A stretch of 64,000 nt of DNA from a bacterium (GTDB lineage: Bacteria; Actinomycetota; Acidimicrobiia; Acidimicrobiales; Bin134), in assembly GCA_026708015.1 (NCBI GenBank), contig JAPOVT010000056.1, positions 228,134-292,133 on the forward strand. The letters are read 5' to 3'. Made by a program: the position numbers and the translations under genes. The notes beneath the pieces were generated by a model. That model was given only the letters and a program-made list of their open reading frames with translations. It did no database searches and was not told the DNA's origin. Each line of letters opens with the position of its first letter. The stretch's first letter is position 1. Shown one piece after another: positions 1 through 8,885 of this stretch.

Positions 1-89
1 GTGAAAAAGCTGGCCAATGGGTTGCGCCACAGCAGCACGAAGTCGAAGCGGGTCTGAGTCGCCAGCTGCTGGAGTCCCCGAGTGTTCAT
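1..89 (-). CDS. ABC-2 type transporter permease, N-terminus only (runs off window)
   Basis: Only the first 29 or so residues are inside the window. They begin MNTRGLQQLATQTRFDFVLL and continue with the WRNP..ASFF stretch that commonly opens ABC-2 permeases just before the first membrane helix. The ATG (87-89) overlaps the TGA of the upstream ATPase gene as ATGA, so the two are translationally coupled and should form one exporter. Substrate cannot be inferred. Confidence 0.75.
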   Translation of the reverse strand, partial: MNTRGLQQLATQTRFDFVLLWRNPLASFF

Positions 90-1072
90 CGGTTTAGCCC
101 TCCGGCGCGGTCGGCCTCGCCGATCAACGCCAGGTAGGTGTCTTCCAGTGTTGGGGTCTGCACTTCCAGCGACTCGATCTTGCGGCCCAGCCGCCCGGCT
201 ACCTGCAACAGTGCGGCAACGGTGTCGGTGACCTCGTTGGTGAGAATGGCAAGTCTGGTGGGGCCCTCAGCTGTGCGGGGGCTTGAGTCCCCAGGCTGGC
301 CCGCCACATCAAGCACCGTTGCCGCGGCTCGAAGCTGGTCGGGCAATTCGTCCAAAGGCACCTCTTGGGCATTCCACGAGATCCGGGTTTGCAGCGATGC
401 CGCCTCAGCCAGGTCTGCGGCCGTGCCCCTGGCAATGATTTTTCCGGCGGCGATCACTGAGATCCGGTCGGCCAGGTTCTGGGCCTCGTCCATGTAGTGG
501 GTGGTGAGCAGAACGGTCACACCCAAGTCGCGCAGGCCGTCGATCATGGCCCACGCCTCCCGACGGGCGGTCGGGTCGAATCCGGTAGTGGGCTCGTCGA
601 GGAACAGCAGCTCGGGGTTTCCCACCAGCGCTAAGGCCAGATCAAGCCTGCGACGTTGACCTCCCGACAAGCGCCCGACCCGTTGGTCGCGGTGGTCCGT
701 CAAGGCCACCAGCTCGATCACCTCTTGCACTGGGCGAGGGGCGGGGAAGTACGCAGCCCACATGATCACCGTTTCGGCGACTGTCAGATACTCCTCGGGC
801 TGGGACTCCTGCAACACGATCCCGATTCGCTCCCGCCAATCCAGGCCCGCACTGGCCGGATCTTGGCCGAGAACAGAGACTTCTCCGGCAGTTCGGGTCC
901 GGAAGCCTTCGAGAATTTCGACCGTGGTGGTCTTGCCCGCGCCGTTCGGCCCCAAGAAGGCCAGAATCTCGCCTTCTTCCACGTGGAGGTCAACGCCGGC
1001 GACTGCTTCGTGCGCGCCGTAGGACTTGCGCAGTCCGGTTACCTCGATTGCCGGGTTGCGCATGGCGTTCAC
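86..1072 (-). CDS. ABC transporter ATP-binding protein (DrrA/NodI-like exporter ATPase)
   Basis: A 328-residue ATPase that should energise the permease beginning at 89. The nucleotide-binding domain fills the first ~220 residues: Walker A GPNGAGKTT near residue 42, Q-loop in VLQESQPEEYL, signature LSGGQRRRLDLA near 135, Walker B LLFLDEPTTGFD near 155, and the switch histidine in TTHYMDEA. The remaining ~110 residues form the C-terminal extension usual in DrrA-type ATPases, which export drugs or lipids. The start shown is a GTG; an in-frame ATG three codons later (1063) is an equally good start because neither has a clear ribosome-binding site. Confidence 0.9.
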   Translation of the reverse strand: MNAMRNPAIEVTGLRKSYGAHEAVAGVDLHVEEGEILAFLGPNGAGKTTTVEILEGFRTRTAGEVSVLGQDPASAGLDWRERIGIVLQESQPEEYLTVAETVIMWAAYFPAPRPVQEVIELVALTDHRDQRVGRLSGGQRRRLDLALALVGNPELLFLDEPTTGFDPTARREAWAMIDGLRDLGVTVLLTTHYMDEAQNLADRISVIAAGKIIARGTAADLAEAASLQTRISWNAQEVPLDELPDQLRAAATVLDVAGQPGDSSPRTAEGPTRLAILTNEVTDTVAALLQVAGRLGRKIESLEVQTPTLEDTYLALIGEADRAGGLNR

Positions 1073-1125
1073 TCTGGGCGCTGCGGGAGGGCAGAGCTAC
1101 TTCGGCGCGGGCTTTTAGAAGTGAT

Positions 1126-1497
1126 TCAACTTTCTAGCATGGAGGCCAACGCAGCGGTGTCGAACCACTGGGAGAGGCGGCAGATGCGGCCATCTTCCAC
1201 GTCGAAGATGTCTACGGCGTCGAAAGCCACCTCGGTGCCATCGGCCGTGGTGCCGTTGAAGGTGATCTCCGCCACAACAGTGCTGCCGGACTCCAGGAAT
1301 CGGGTGGGATTGTCTTGGTGGACCGGGAATCGCTCGAAGATCTTCTGGAACATGGCGATGGCCTTGTCGGATCCGATGCGGGGCCGCGACCCGGAGGGGA
1401 TCAGGTCGAGCTCGGGATGAAGCACCGAAGCCATGAACTCCCAGTCCTCGGCGTTGAGAGCCGCGAAGTAGTCCTTGACTGTCTCTAGGGGGCTCAT
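1126..1497 (-). CDS. SnoaL-like / NTF2-fold protein
   Basis: A 123-residue protein of the SnoaL/limonene-epoxide-hydrolase-like fold. It shows the usual pattern: an N-terminal helix (ETVKDYFAALNAEDWEFMAS), a G-x-D-K-I segment, then beta strands ending VDIFDVEDGRICRLSQWFD. Members are small-molecule isomerases, hydrolases or ligand binders, and the exact reaction cannot be read from sequence. Its ATG overlaps the TGA of the upstream LLM oxidoreductase (ATGA), so the two are probably coupled and may act on the same substrate. Confidence 0.8.
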   Translation of the reverse strand: MSPLETVKDYFAALNAEDWEFMASVLHPELDLIPSGSRPRIGSDKAIAMFQKIFERFPVHQDNPTRFLESGSTVVAEITFNGTTADGTEVAFDAVDIFDVEDGRICRLSQWFDTAALASMLES

Positions 1498-2600
1498 CCG
1501 CTGCCTCTCAAAATGTCTTTGACCTCGCGCATGGCCTTGAATGACCATCCGGCCAACTCGGGGTCGCCGAAGGCGGTGACGTTCCACATGATCAAGTGGC
1601 GCAGACCGGCGTCGTAGTAGGTGCGGACCTCCTCGGCGATCTGCTCGGGGGTGCCGCAGAAGCAGTAGTAGTCCACCACCTTGGGGGGGATGCCGTCGAT
1701 GATGGCCTCGGCCTGTGCCCGAGGCACCGACGCGGGGATCAGGTCGTGGAATCCCTCGGGGGGTTCCACCCCGAGTTCGCGGAAAATCTGTGGGGGCAGC
1801 ATCACCATAATGGCCCGCAGCAAGGGTGCTTCTTGCATGAGCCGCAGCGTGGCCTCGTCGGGGGCGGCAAGCACGTAGGCCAGCAAGCCAGGGGTGACCG
1901 CCTCTGCGTCTCGGCCCGCCTCCACCGACGCCTGGCGGATCGTCGCCAACGAGTCGGCGTAGACCTCGGGCGCCAGCTTCGTAGGAAGCCATCCGTCGGC
2001 TAGCCGACCGGTGATGCGCAGCATCCGGGGACCGTGGGCCGCGGTCCAGATGGGTGGGGGAGTGTCCCCATAGGGCGACAGGCCCAGTACGGCGTCTTTC
2101 AGCTGATGGAACTTGCCCTCGTAGTTGATGGGACCATCGGCTCCCCACAGCGCCCGTATGATCTCGATGCCTTCCTCCAGGCGACCGACCGGGCGGTCGA
2201 AGTCCATGCCATAGGGGGTCACGTTCATTCGCTCGCCCGAGCCCAAACCCAAGATGGCCCGGCCCTGGGTCAGGTGGTCGAGGGTGAGGGCCATGTTGGC
2301 CACCATGGCCGGGTGGCGGCGGATCAGGTCGGTGACGACGGCCCCCACCTTGATGGTCTCGGTCTGGGCTCCTACTGCGCCCATCATCACCAGCGGATCG
2401 AAGTACACATGGCCACTGGGCTGTACGGCGGCCAGCGGACTCATGTCCGGGGTCCAGATCGAATCGGGGTGCCAGCCCATCAGATGGCACGGCCACCACA
2501 GAGCGTCGTATCCATCGGCCTCGGCCCGCTGGCCCAGTTCCACCGCCCGGTGGGCCGGGGGCATGATCTGGCCCGGAACGCCGATCTCGAGATCCTTCAT
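1494..2600 (-). CDS. LLM-class F420/flavin-dependent oxidoreductase
   Basis: A 368-residue luciferase-like TIM-barrel oxidoreductase. Recognisable family features are ALWWPCHLMGW near the N-terminus, VTDLIRRHPAMVANMALTLD, GRAILGLGSGERMNVTPYG and the PPIWTAAHGPRMLRITGRLA segment. In actinobacteria such proteins usually use coenzyme F420; cofactor choice here is inferred from family. I chose the ATG at 2598-2600 (MKDLEIGVPGQ) over an upstream start that would add 33 residues without family character. It lies in a run of acyl-CoA and CoA-transferase genes, suggesting oxidation or reduction of a catabolic intermediate. Confidence 0.85.
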   Translation of the reverse strand: MKDLEIGVPGQIMPPAHRAVELGQRAEADGYDALWWPCHLMGWHPDSIWTPDMSPLAAVQPSGHVYFDPLVMMGAVGAQTETIKVGAVVTDLIRRHPAMVANMALTLDHLTQGRAILGLGSGERMNVTPYGMDFDRPVGRLEEGIEIIRALWGADGPINYEGKFHQLKDAVLGLSPYGDTPPPIWTAAHGPRMLRITGRLADGWLPTKLAPEVYADSLATIRQASVEAGRDAEAVTPGLLAYVLAAPDEATLRLMQEAPLLRAIMVMLPPQIFRELGVEPPEGFHDLIPASVPRAQAEAIIDGIPPKVVDYYCFCGTPEQIAEEVRTYYDAGLRHLIMWNVTAFGDPELAGWSFKAMREVKDILRGSG

Positions 2601-2652
2601 CCGCTGTTCCTGTCGCTTGTTCGGACGGAGTGGCGCGATGCGGTGTGGTCTC

Positions 2653-3471
2653 TCATCCGCCGAATTCCCGGCGGCGCATGTTGTCGGGGTCGATGACATC
2701 GCGGATCAGGCGCACTTGCTCTGCGGTGGGCACCGCGGTGGTGGGTATCGGCCCCTCTGGTGCGGGCAGCTCGAAGCCAGTGGCTTCCTGTACCTGTTCG
2801 AAGGTCACTCCAGGGTGTAGCGATGCCACCTGCATGTGGCGGGTGTCGGGGTGGAAGTCCAGCACGCAGAGGTTGGTGATCACCAGCTCCGGTCCGCCCT
2901 CCAACCCAGCATCGGCCCGCTCGGAACCGCCCCCCAAGTACCCAGCACATGAGACGAAGTCCACATTCTCCACCAGCGAGCGGGGGTTGTGGTTGGGGTT
3001 CCAGTAGTAGAGCGCCTTGCCGATCGAGCCCATATCGCCCAAACCGGCGGTTCCCGGCAGGCGCACCCGAGGATTGTGGTAGTCAGCGCCGATCACCGAG
3101 TTATTGCCGTTGCCGTAGCGGTCGAGCTGAGCGGCCCCCACGCAGAACTTGGTGAGCCACCGGCCGTTGAGGGCGAAGTTCCAGAAGTCGCCGTACTGCT
3201 CCACGTACATGATGGAGTCACGCCACAATGGGGCTTCCAGGGTGGAGGCCGGGACCCGGTCGGGCCGGGGCTCAAGTCCCACCGCCCCAGCCAGCCACAC
3301 CAGGTCGGGGGCATGGGTGAGTCGGGCCAGCCAGAAGGCGCTGACCGGCACGAACGAGGCCATGCCATTGCAGGCCTGGTCGCCGTCGGCGAAGCAGTCA
3401 GCCAGTCGAGCAATCATCAACTCGTCGATGGTCCAGTCCTCGGCCGGGGGGCTGTTGCGCCAGTCGCTCAT
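2653..3471 (-). CDS. CoA-transferase subunit beta (IpdB-like)
   Basis: A 272-residue class I CoA-transferase-type subunit resembling IpdB of the actinobacterial steroid-ring (HIP) pathway. Visible family blocks are VWLAGAVGLEP, the GNGNNSVIGADY and VRLPGTAGLGDMGS segments, and VITNLCVLDFHP followed by LHPGVTFEQVQEATGF, the characteristic end of the family. It follows the alpha subunit at 3524-4414 with a ~50-bp gap. By analogy the pair transfers CoA or hydrolytically opens a beta-diketone ring thioester; the actual substrate is unknown. Start set at MSDWRNS (3471); a start 8 codons upstream is possible. Confidence 0.85.
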   Translation of the reverse strand: MSDWRNSPPAEDWTIDELMIARLADCFADGDQACNGMASFVPVSAFWLARLTHAPDLVWLAGAVGLEPRPDRVPASTLEAPLWRDSIMYVEQYGDFWNFALNGRWLTKFCVGAAQLDRYGNGNNSVIGADYHNPRVRLPGTAGLGDMGSIGKALYYWNPNHNPRSLVENVDFVSCAGYLGGGSERADAGLEGGPELVITNLCVLDFHPDTRHMQVASLHPGVTFEQVQEATGFELPAPEGPIPTTAVPTAEQVRLIRDVIDPDNMRRREFGG

Positions 3472-3523
3472 CGTGTTCCTTCCGATGTCTTCCACCCGGA
3501 CAATCTCCCGCCAACGAACACCC

Positions 3524-4414
3524 TCACGTCTGCTCCCAGTTCCCTAGGGCGGCTTGCCTCTCAGTTCCACCCACCGCCTCTAGGTAGGCAGCGTGATCGG
3601 CGGGACCGGTCACGTATTTCTCCATGAATCCGGCCACTGCCTCATCGTCGCGGGCTGCGCCGATCCATTCCAGGTGCATGGCGGTGTCGTAGCCATAGCG
3701 GGGAGAGAACGATGTGGGGTGGGCGCCGAAGGGCGCCTCGACCACCGCGTCCACCATGAAGCCTGGCAGCACGGTGCGGTCGGGATTGGCCCGCAGCACT
3801 TCGGAGTCCACGATCTCCTCGGCGGTGACGATCACCGTGGTGGCAGCCTTGGGCATGATCCCCAGATCGGGCCACAGCGCGGTGGGCTCGTAGCCGATGT
3901 TGCCGAATCGGTCGGCCTTGTGGGCATGCACCAGGGCCACATCGGGCACCAGCGCCTTGCAGGCCACCACCGATGGCCCGCCAAACGGGTCATCCAGCAT
4001 CAGCAGGTTGTCGTTCAGGTCAATCAGGTCGGTGCCGATCAGTCCCCGGGTGGGCAAGAACGGCAGGTTGCGAGCCCCTGCCCCCAACCGGGCATTGAGC
4101 GCCGTTTCCGACAGCTCCTCCACTCGGATTGCGCCTGCCTCCACTGCTTTGCGGTAGCGCTGACACAGACCGAACTGCTCCATTGACACGGCCGCGCCGA
4201 TGAGGCGGTTCATGGCTCCGGCGGCGGCCAGCCAGTCCACCGAGATGCCGCCCACCAAGCAGACCACCCCGAGATCCCGTCGGCCCTGGCGGATCAACTC
4301 TCGCACTAGTGCCATCGGCGCGGCCTGGGTGGCCATGTTCTGAATGGCCACGGTGTCTCCGTCGCGAACGAGGGCAGCCGCGTCCTCAAGAGTGGACAGC
4401 TTCTCGGCGCTCAT
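3524..4414 (-). CDS. CoA-transferase subunit alpha (IpdA-like)
   Basis: A 296-residue partner of the beta subunit downstream. It opens with a regulatory-looking helix (LEDAAALVRDGDTVAIQ), then the Rossmann-like core DLGVVCLVGGISVDWL, the VEELSETALNARLGAGARN block and PFLPTRGLIGTDL, followed by the DVALVHAHKADRFGNIGY segment typical of class I CoA-transferase alpha subunits. Such pairs activate or cleave CoA thioesters in aromatic and steroid-ring catabolism. Its ATG overlaps the stop of the upstream SDR gene by 4 bp, placing both in one operon. Confidence 0.87.
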   Translation of the reverse strand: MSAEKLSTLEDAAALVRDGDTVAIQNMATQAAPMALVRELIRQGRRDLGVVCLVGGISVDWLAAAGAMNRLIGAAVSMEQFGLCQRYRKAVEAGAIRVEELSETALNARLGAGARNLPFLPTRGLIGTDLIDLNDNLLMLDDPFGGPSVVACKALVPDVALVHAHKADRFGNIGYEPTALWPDLGIMPKAATTVIVTAEEIVDSEVLRANPDRTVLPGFMVDAVVEAPFGAHPTSFSPRYGYDTAMHLEWIGAARDDEAVAGFMEKYVTGPADHAAYLEAVGGTERQAALGNWEQT

Positions 4415-5214
4415 AACAGCTCAACCATCTCTCGTCCTCCGTGGAGTTCGATCACCTGCCCAGTTGCATAGTCGGAGTCCGGTGATGCCAGCCAAGCGCA
4501 GGCCCCGGCCACGTCTTCGGGGGTGCCAGCGCGCCCGATGGGGATCTGGGCCTCGATGCGCTCGATGATCGCCTCGGGGATGCCCAGGCCGGTGTCATCG
4601 TCGCGAGCTCCGGTGAGCCGGGTGCCGGCTATGTAGCCGGGGGCTACCGCGTTGACGTTGATCCGGTGACGGGCCCACTCCCGAGCCAGAGACTTGGTGA
4701 GCGCGATCACCCCGCCCTTGGCTGCGGAGTAGTTGACGTTGCCGGCGATTCCGTAGATGCCGTTGATGGACGCCATGTTCACCACCTTGCGGTGATGGCC
4801 TGGCGGGTTGTCGCGACTGCCCCGCAGCAGGGGGAAGGCCGCTCGGCACAGGTTGAACGTGCCCGTAAGGGCCACGTCGCAGACGAGGTTCCACTGCTCG
4901 TCGGTCATGTTGTGGGCCATGGCATCGGCGGTGATGCCGGCGTTATTGACCAGGATGTCCAACCGGCCGAATGAGTCTTGGGCGGTGTTCAACATCGCCT
5001 CGATGTCGTCATGGTCGACCACCGAGCCGGGTGCCGCAATGGCCTTTCCACCCGCGCCGGCAATAGCGGCTGCTGCCTCCTGGGCCACGTCGCCGTCTAG
5101 ATCGTTCACCACGACGGCGGCGCCATCCCGGGCCAAACGGGCCGCTACCGCCAACCCGATGCCGCGTCCAGCGCCGGTAATAAGCGCCACCCGGTTGTCC
5201 AATGGCCTGGCCAC
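4411..5214 (-). CDS. Short-chain dehydrogenase/reductase (FabG-like)
   Basis: A classical 267-residue SDR. The nucleotide site TGAGRGIGLAVA sits near residue 14, the NNAGIT motif near 92, catalytic Ser in the VVNMASINGIYG segment and YSAAKGG as the Tyr-x3-Lys pair. The C-terminal GxxEDVAGACAWLASPDSDYATGQ block is typical of 3-oxoacyl reductases. Within this operon it most likely oxidises a 3-hydroxyacyl or ring-hydroxyl intermediate. The start is a GTG sharing one base with the TAG of the acyl-CoA dehydrogenase gene. Confidence 0.9.
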   Translation of the reverse strand: MARPLDNRVALITGAGRGIGLAVAARLARDGAAVVVNDLDGDVAQEAAAAIAGAGGKAIAAPGSVVDHDDIEAMLNTAQDSFGRLDILVNNAGITADAMAHNMTDEQWNLVCDVALTGTFNLCRAAFPLLRGSRDNPPGHHRKVVNMASINGIYGIAGNVNYSAAKGGVIALTKSLAREWARHRINVNAVAPGYIAGTRLTGARDDDTGLGIPEAIIERIEAQIPIGRAGTPEDVAGACAWLASPDSDYATGQVIELHGGREMVELL

Positions 5215-6374
5215 TAGAAGCTGCGTGGGAGCCCGAAGGTCTCGGCGATGCTGTTCCTGGCCATTTCGTTGGTGATGGGCCCAATGCGATACAGGCGGCT
5301 GTCTCGCCAGTAGCGCTGAGGGTGAGTCTCCAGGGCGTAGCCCATGCCCCCCAGCACCTGGATGGCAATGTCAGAGCACTTGCCGGCGTACTCCGAGGCC
5401 ACCACCTTGGCCATGTTGGCCTCACGGCCGCAGTCCTCGCCCGACTCCGACTTCCAGGCTGCGTAGTAGGTCATCAGCTCGGCCTGCTTCTGCATCATGG
5501 CCATGTCGGCCAGGTTCTGGTGCCACACCTGGAACGAGCCGATCTTCTTGCCGAAGGCCTCCCGCTCCATCAAGTAGCTCATGGCCTCCTCGATGCAGCC
5601 GTCGATGATTCCGGTGCACAACGCGGCCACCATGATCCGCTCGTTGTTGAGAGTGGACAGCATTTGGTAGAAACCCTGGCCCGGCTGGCCCACCACGTAC
5701 TCGTCGGGCACGAACACGTCGTCGAGGAACACCTCGCACGATCCCACCGACTTCATGCCCACCTTGGGGATTTGGCGGCACTCCAAGCCCTCCGAAGGCT
5801 GTTTCACCAAGAACAGGGTGACCCCCCGGGCCGGCTTGTCGACGATGTCCTCGGTGCGGGCCATCAAGAACAGGTAGTCGGACACGTGGGCCGCGGTCGA
5901 CCAGATCTTCTGGCCGGTGATGCTCCACCCGCCGTCCACCTTGGTGGCCCGGGTGCGCATGGCCCCCATGAGGTCGGTGCCCCCCGACGGCTCGGTGACG
6001 GCGATGGCCACCCGCAGCTTGCCTTCGGCCAACTGGGGGATCAGCTCCTCGCGGGCCACGTCAGAGGCGAACTTGTTGATCGACTTGGCGCAAAACGAGG
6101 AGATGCCGAAGATCCAGGTCAGCCCGGCCAGCGAGCGGGCCAGTTCTCGGGTGAGGATCATCTGGGTGACCACATCGCCGCCCTGTCCACCCAGTTCGGG
6201 GGGCAGACCGATGGCGTGGAACCCGGCCTCGGACATCTTGTCCCACAGCTCGAACGGGTACTCGAACTCCTGGGCCTCGTAGTCGCGGGCCGCATCCTTG
6301 GGGCATTCCTTCTCGACCCAGTTGCGGACCATCTCTTGGAACATCGTCTGCTCGTCGGTGAGGGTGAACTCCAT
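5214..6374 (-). CDS. Acyl-CoA dehydrogenase
   Basis: A 386-residue FAD enzyme of the acyl-CoA dehydrogenase family, introducing alpha-beta unsaturation in an acyl-CoA. Visible: ELGGQGGDVVTQMILTRELA in the N-terminal helical domain, the middle-domain block AVTEPSGGTDLMGAMRT with GGWSITGQKIWSTAAH, and the C-terminal QVLGGMGYALETHPQRYWRD segment carrying the likely catalytic glutamate. Normal length for the family. The usual GTNEI motif near the end is altered to GPITNEMARN, which suggests an unusual acyl group rather than a straight chain. Confidence 0.92.
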   Translation of the reverse strand: MEFTLTDEQTMFQEMVRNWVEKECPKDAARDYEAQEFEYPFELWDKMSEAGFHAIGLPPELGGQGGDVVTQMILTRELARSLAGLTWIFGISSFCAKSINKFASDVAREELIPQLAEGKLRVAIAVTEPSGGTDLMGAMRTRATKVDGGWSITGQKIWSTAAHVSDYLFLMARTEDIVDKPARGVTLFLVKQPSEGLECRQIPKVGMKSVGSCEVFLDDVFVPDEYVVGQPGQGFYQMLSTLNNERIMVAALCTGIIDGCIEEAMSYLMEREAFGKKIGSFQVWHQNLADMAMMQKQAELMTYYAAWKSESGEDCGREANMAKVVASEYAGKCSDIAIQVLGGMGYALETHPQRYWRDSRLYRIGPITNEMARNSIAETFGLPRSF

Positions 6375-6423
6375 CTGCTATTCGCTCCTTGCTCTGCTCA
6401 ATCAGTCTGTCAGTTGGCCGTGC

Positions 6424-7809
6424 TCAATAGCGCCAGCCGTCGCCGAAGGTGGGGATGCGGCGGCCCAAGATGTCCTCAACGCAGGTGAGGGCGGCCCGGG
6501 CCGACCGGTCGGTGCCGATGCCTCGGCTGCGGAAGGTCTCGCTGGCGAAGTACAGGCCGTCGACGGTGGGGGCTCGCCAATGAGGTCGGAACTTGCCCAC
6601 CAGCATGGGCTTCTGCGCCACGCCGAAAGCGGGGTCGAACACGTACAAGCGCCTCTTCCACACGTGCTCGGCCAGGCCGGGATACATCACGTACAGACCC
6701 TGCTCGAGGCGGTTGTACATGTCCTCGATGTAGCGCCGGTCCCGCCCGCGGGAGCCGGGAACGATGCCCCCGGTGCAGTACAGGTGGAGCCCATCGGGAA
6801 TGCCGTTGGGGTCCATGGCCGCTTGGTCGTACATGTAGCCCGGCGTCGGGCTGTGGGGGGTGGCTAGCCAAGTAGCCAGCTCCCGGGGGTCGAACATGGT
6901 CACCGGTTCCTCGGTGGCGAAGTAGAGGTTGAGCATGGTCACCCGATACTGGTCTTGGGCCAGATAGCGAATCTGGCTGGTGTACCACTCAGGCAGCTCC
7001 CACTCGGGCACCACGTTGAACACGTTCCACACCGGCAGCGTGGAGATCACCGCGTCGCACTCGATTACCTCGCCGACGTCGTAGTCGACGGGCACTTTGG
7101 GCTCATGGGGGATGGACACGCCCACCACGGCTCCGTTCTCGATCAGCACGCGGCCGGCCGGGGTCTGCATCCGCAGCTCGCCGCCGTGTTCGGTGAAGCC
7201 GTCGGCCAGGTCCTGCCACATGCCGTCCCAGCCCTGGCCCGGCCAGCAGGAGTAGGCGGCCATGTGCCGCTCCTCGTAGTGCATCTTGCGCACCCACAGG
7301 TTGTCGCTGGCCGAATGGTCGTACCATTCGTCGGTCATGCACTCCAGCACGGCGATGAACTCGTAGAGGTCGTATACCCCCTGGTCAGAGGTGTGCTGGG
7401 CCAGCCATTCCCGCATGGGGCGGTCGTCCCATTCCTCCAGCTCGTCCCATGTGCTCTCGGTGATGGCCTTGATGACCTTCTTCACCTCGGTCTTGTCGGG
7501 GTAGCGGTCGCGGATCGACCCCCACGTTTGGGTGTCGTTGTCCCAGATCGGCATGTCGTGGGACACCTCGCCGTGGATCAGCTCTTTACCCACGTGCTCG
7601 AACACCTTGGTCAGGCCCGACCCGGGGTCTTCGATGAGGTGTCCGCCCAAGTTCACCTTGAAGCCATCGTCGTCAGCTGCCAGGGCACGGCCACCCAGGA
7701 ATGGCGAGCGTTCCAGAAGGGTGACCGATTTGCCTTCAGCGGCCAGAAGGGCTCCAGCGCTCAGCCCGGCCGCACCAGCGCCGATGACGACAACGTCGCA
7801 TTTGGTCAT
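6424..7809 (-). CDS. FAD-dependent oxidoreductase, phytoene-desaturase-like
   Basis: A 461-residue flavoprotein with an N-terminal dinucleotide-binding motif VVIGAGAAGLSAGALLA and an ERSPFLGGRA segment that contacts FAD, as in phytoene desaturases and amine oxidases. A C-terminal GLYFASETFRSRGIGTD block closes the FAD site. It lies 49 bp downstream of nothing but the next operon member and precedes the acyl-CoA dehydrogenase, so a desaturation or oxidation in the same catabolic route is plausible; there is no carotenoid gene nearby. Substrate unknown. Confidence 0.82.
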   Translation of the reverse strand: MTKCDVVVIGAGAAGLSAGALLAAEGKSVTLLERSPFLGGRALAADDDGFKVNLGGHLIEDPGSGLTKVFEHVGKELIHGEVSHDMPIWDNDTQTWGSIRDRYPDKTEVKKVIKAITESTWDELEEWDDRPMREWLAQHTSDQGVYDLYEFIAVLECMTDEWYDHSASDNLWVRKMHYEERHMAAYSCWPGQGWDGMWQDLADGFTEHGGELRMQTPAGRVLIENGAVVGVSIPHEPKVPVDYDVGEVIECDAVISTLPVWNVFNVVPEWELPEWYTSQIRYLAQDQYRVTMLNLYFATEEPVTMFDPRELATWLATPHSPTPGYMYDQAAMDPNGIPDGLHLYCTGGIVPGSRGRDRRYIEDMYNRLEQGLYVMYPGLAEHVWKRRLYVFDPAFGVAQKPMLVGKFRPHWRAPTVDGLYFASETFRSRGIGTDRSARAALTCVEDILGRRIPTFGDGWRY

Positions 7810-7862
7810 GGGGGGATACTAAGAGCGTGGGTCGATGGTCGGCACTTTATGAAGGCGGCCCC

Positions 7863-8861
7863 TCAGGGGTTGGCAATCTCCCTCAGGGCGTCCACCGTGG
7901 CCTGTGGGCCGACGTCGTCGCCGACGTGGGCGCCGGTGAGCAGCACAATGGGGAGGTCGACCCCGGCCGCCCTATAGGCGTCAATTCGCTCAGCCAGCAT
8001 GTCGGGCCCGAGGGCGCATTGGGCCAGCACGGCCTCGTCGGGAACCAGCGAAAGGGCTGCGGCCCGGTCGCCCTTCTGCCAGGCCTCGGCGACTTCGGGC
8101 AAGTTCTCGAACGTGCCGACGAAAGCAGGCTGGTGGGTGGGAACCATGGAGTAGGCCAGCACCTGACGCCGCATCCGCTCCAGGGCTTGCTCAGGGTCGG
8201 GGCCGGCATAAGCCCAAAACGACAGCACGGTGGTGACGTCTTGCCGCTCGCGTCCAGCTTCATCAGCCGCGGCATCGACGATTTCGCGTTTGGGAGTTAC
8301 TTCCGACGGCGGACACCAGGTCATGAACGCCGCTTCGGCGATCTCACCCGCCAATGCCAGCATCCGGGGGTTGATGGCTCCTAGCCAGACGGGCACGTCC
8401 ACCGCGGGCAAATCGAGCCGGAAACCCTTGGACCGGAACCGGGGGCCATCGTGATTCAGCTTCTCGCCAGCTAGGGCGGCTCGCAGCAGCGCGATGAACT
8501 CCCTCACGGTGGCCAGAGGCTGCTCGAAGTCTCTGCCGTGCCAGCGTCCCACCACGATGGGGCTGCTGGCCCCGATGCCGGCGACCACCCGTCCTGGGGC
8601 CAGCGAGGCCAGGGTGGCGAACCCCATGGCGGTGAGGGCGGGGGAGCGGGTATAGGCGGCCACGATGCCCGAGCCCAATCTGATGCGCTCGGTGCGGGCG
8701 GCCATGGCCCCCAGGGTGGCAAACACCTCGGGACCGGCTACCTCGCCCACTAGGGCAGTGTCGATCCCAGCCTGTTCGGCATGAACGACGAGATCAGTCA
8801 GCCATCCGATCGACAGGCCGTCCTCCACCGGCATGGTGATGGCCACCGGAAAGTCGGTCAT
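7863..8861 (-). CDS. LLM-class F420-dependent oxidoreductase (second copy)
   Basis: A 332-residue luciferase-like oxidoreductase, distinct from the one at 1494-2600. Family blocks are RIRLGSGIVAAYTRSPALTAM, GRVVAGIGASSPIVVGRWHG and VPVWLGAINPRMLALAGEIA, the pattern of F420-dependent MER-like enzymes. A second member in the same cluster suggests two different reductive or oxidative steps. Cofactor is inferred from the family, not visible. Confidence 0.86.
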   Translation of the reverse strand: MTDFPVAITMPVEDGLSIGWLTDLVVHAEQAGIDTALVGEVAGPEVFATLGAMAARTERIRLGSGIVAAYTRSPALTAMGFATLASLAPGRVVAGIGASSPIVVGRWHGRDFEQPLATVREFIALLRAALAGEKLNHDGPRFRSKGFRLDLPAVDVPVWLGAINPRMLALAGEIAEAAFMTWCPPSEVTPKREIVDAAADEAGRERQDVTTVLSFWAYAGPDPEQALERMRRQVLAYSMVPTHQPAFVGTFENLPEVAEAWQKGDRAAALSLVPDEAVLAQCALGPDMLAERIDAYRAAGVDLPIVLLTGAHVGDDVGPQATVDALREIANP

Positions 8862-8885
8862 CTCTTGATTGCGCTGGGCGTTCTG

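Noticed and set aside
1126-2499. A 457-residue Arg/Pro-rich frame covering the SnoaL gene and the LLM gene.
   Set aside because: Only its last 123 residues make sense (SnoaL-like); the rest is an out-of-frame shadow of the LLM oxidoreductase.
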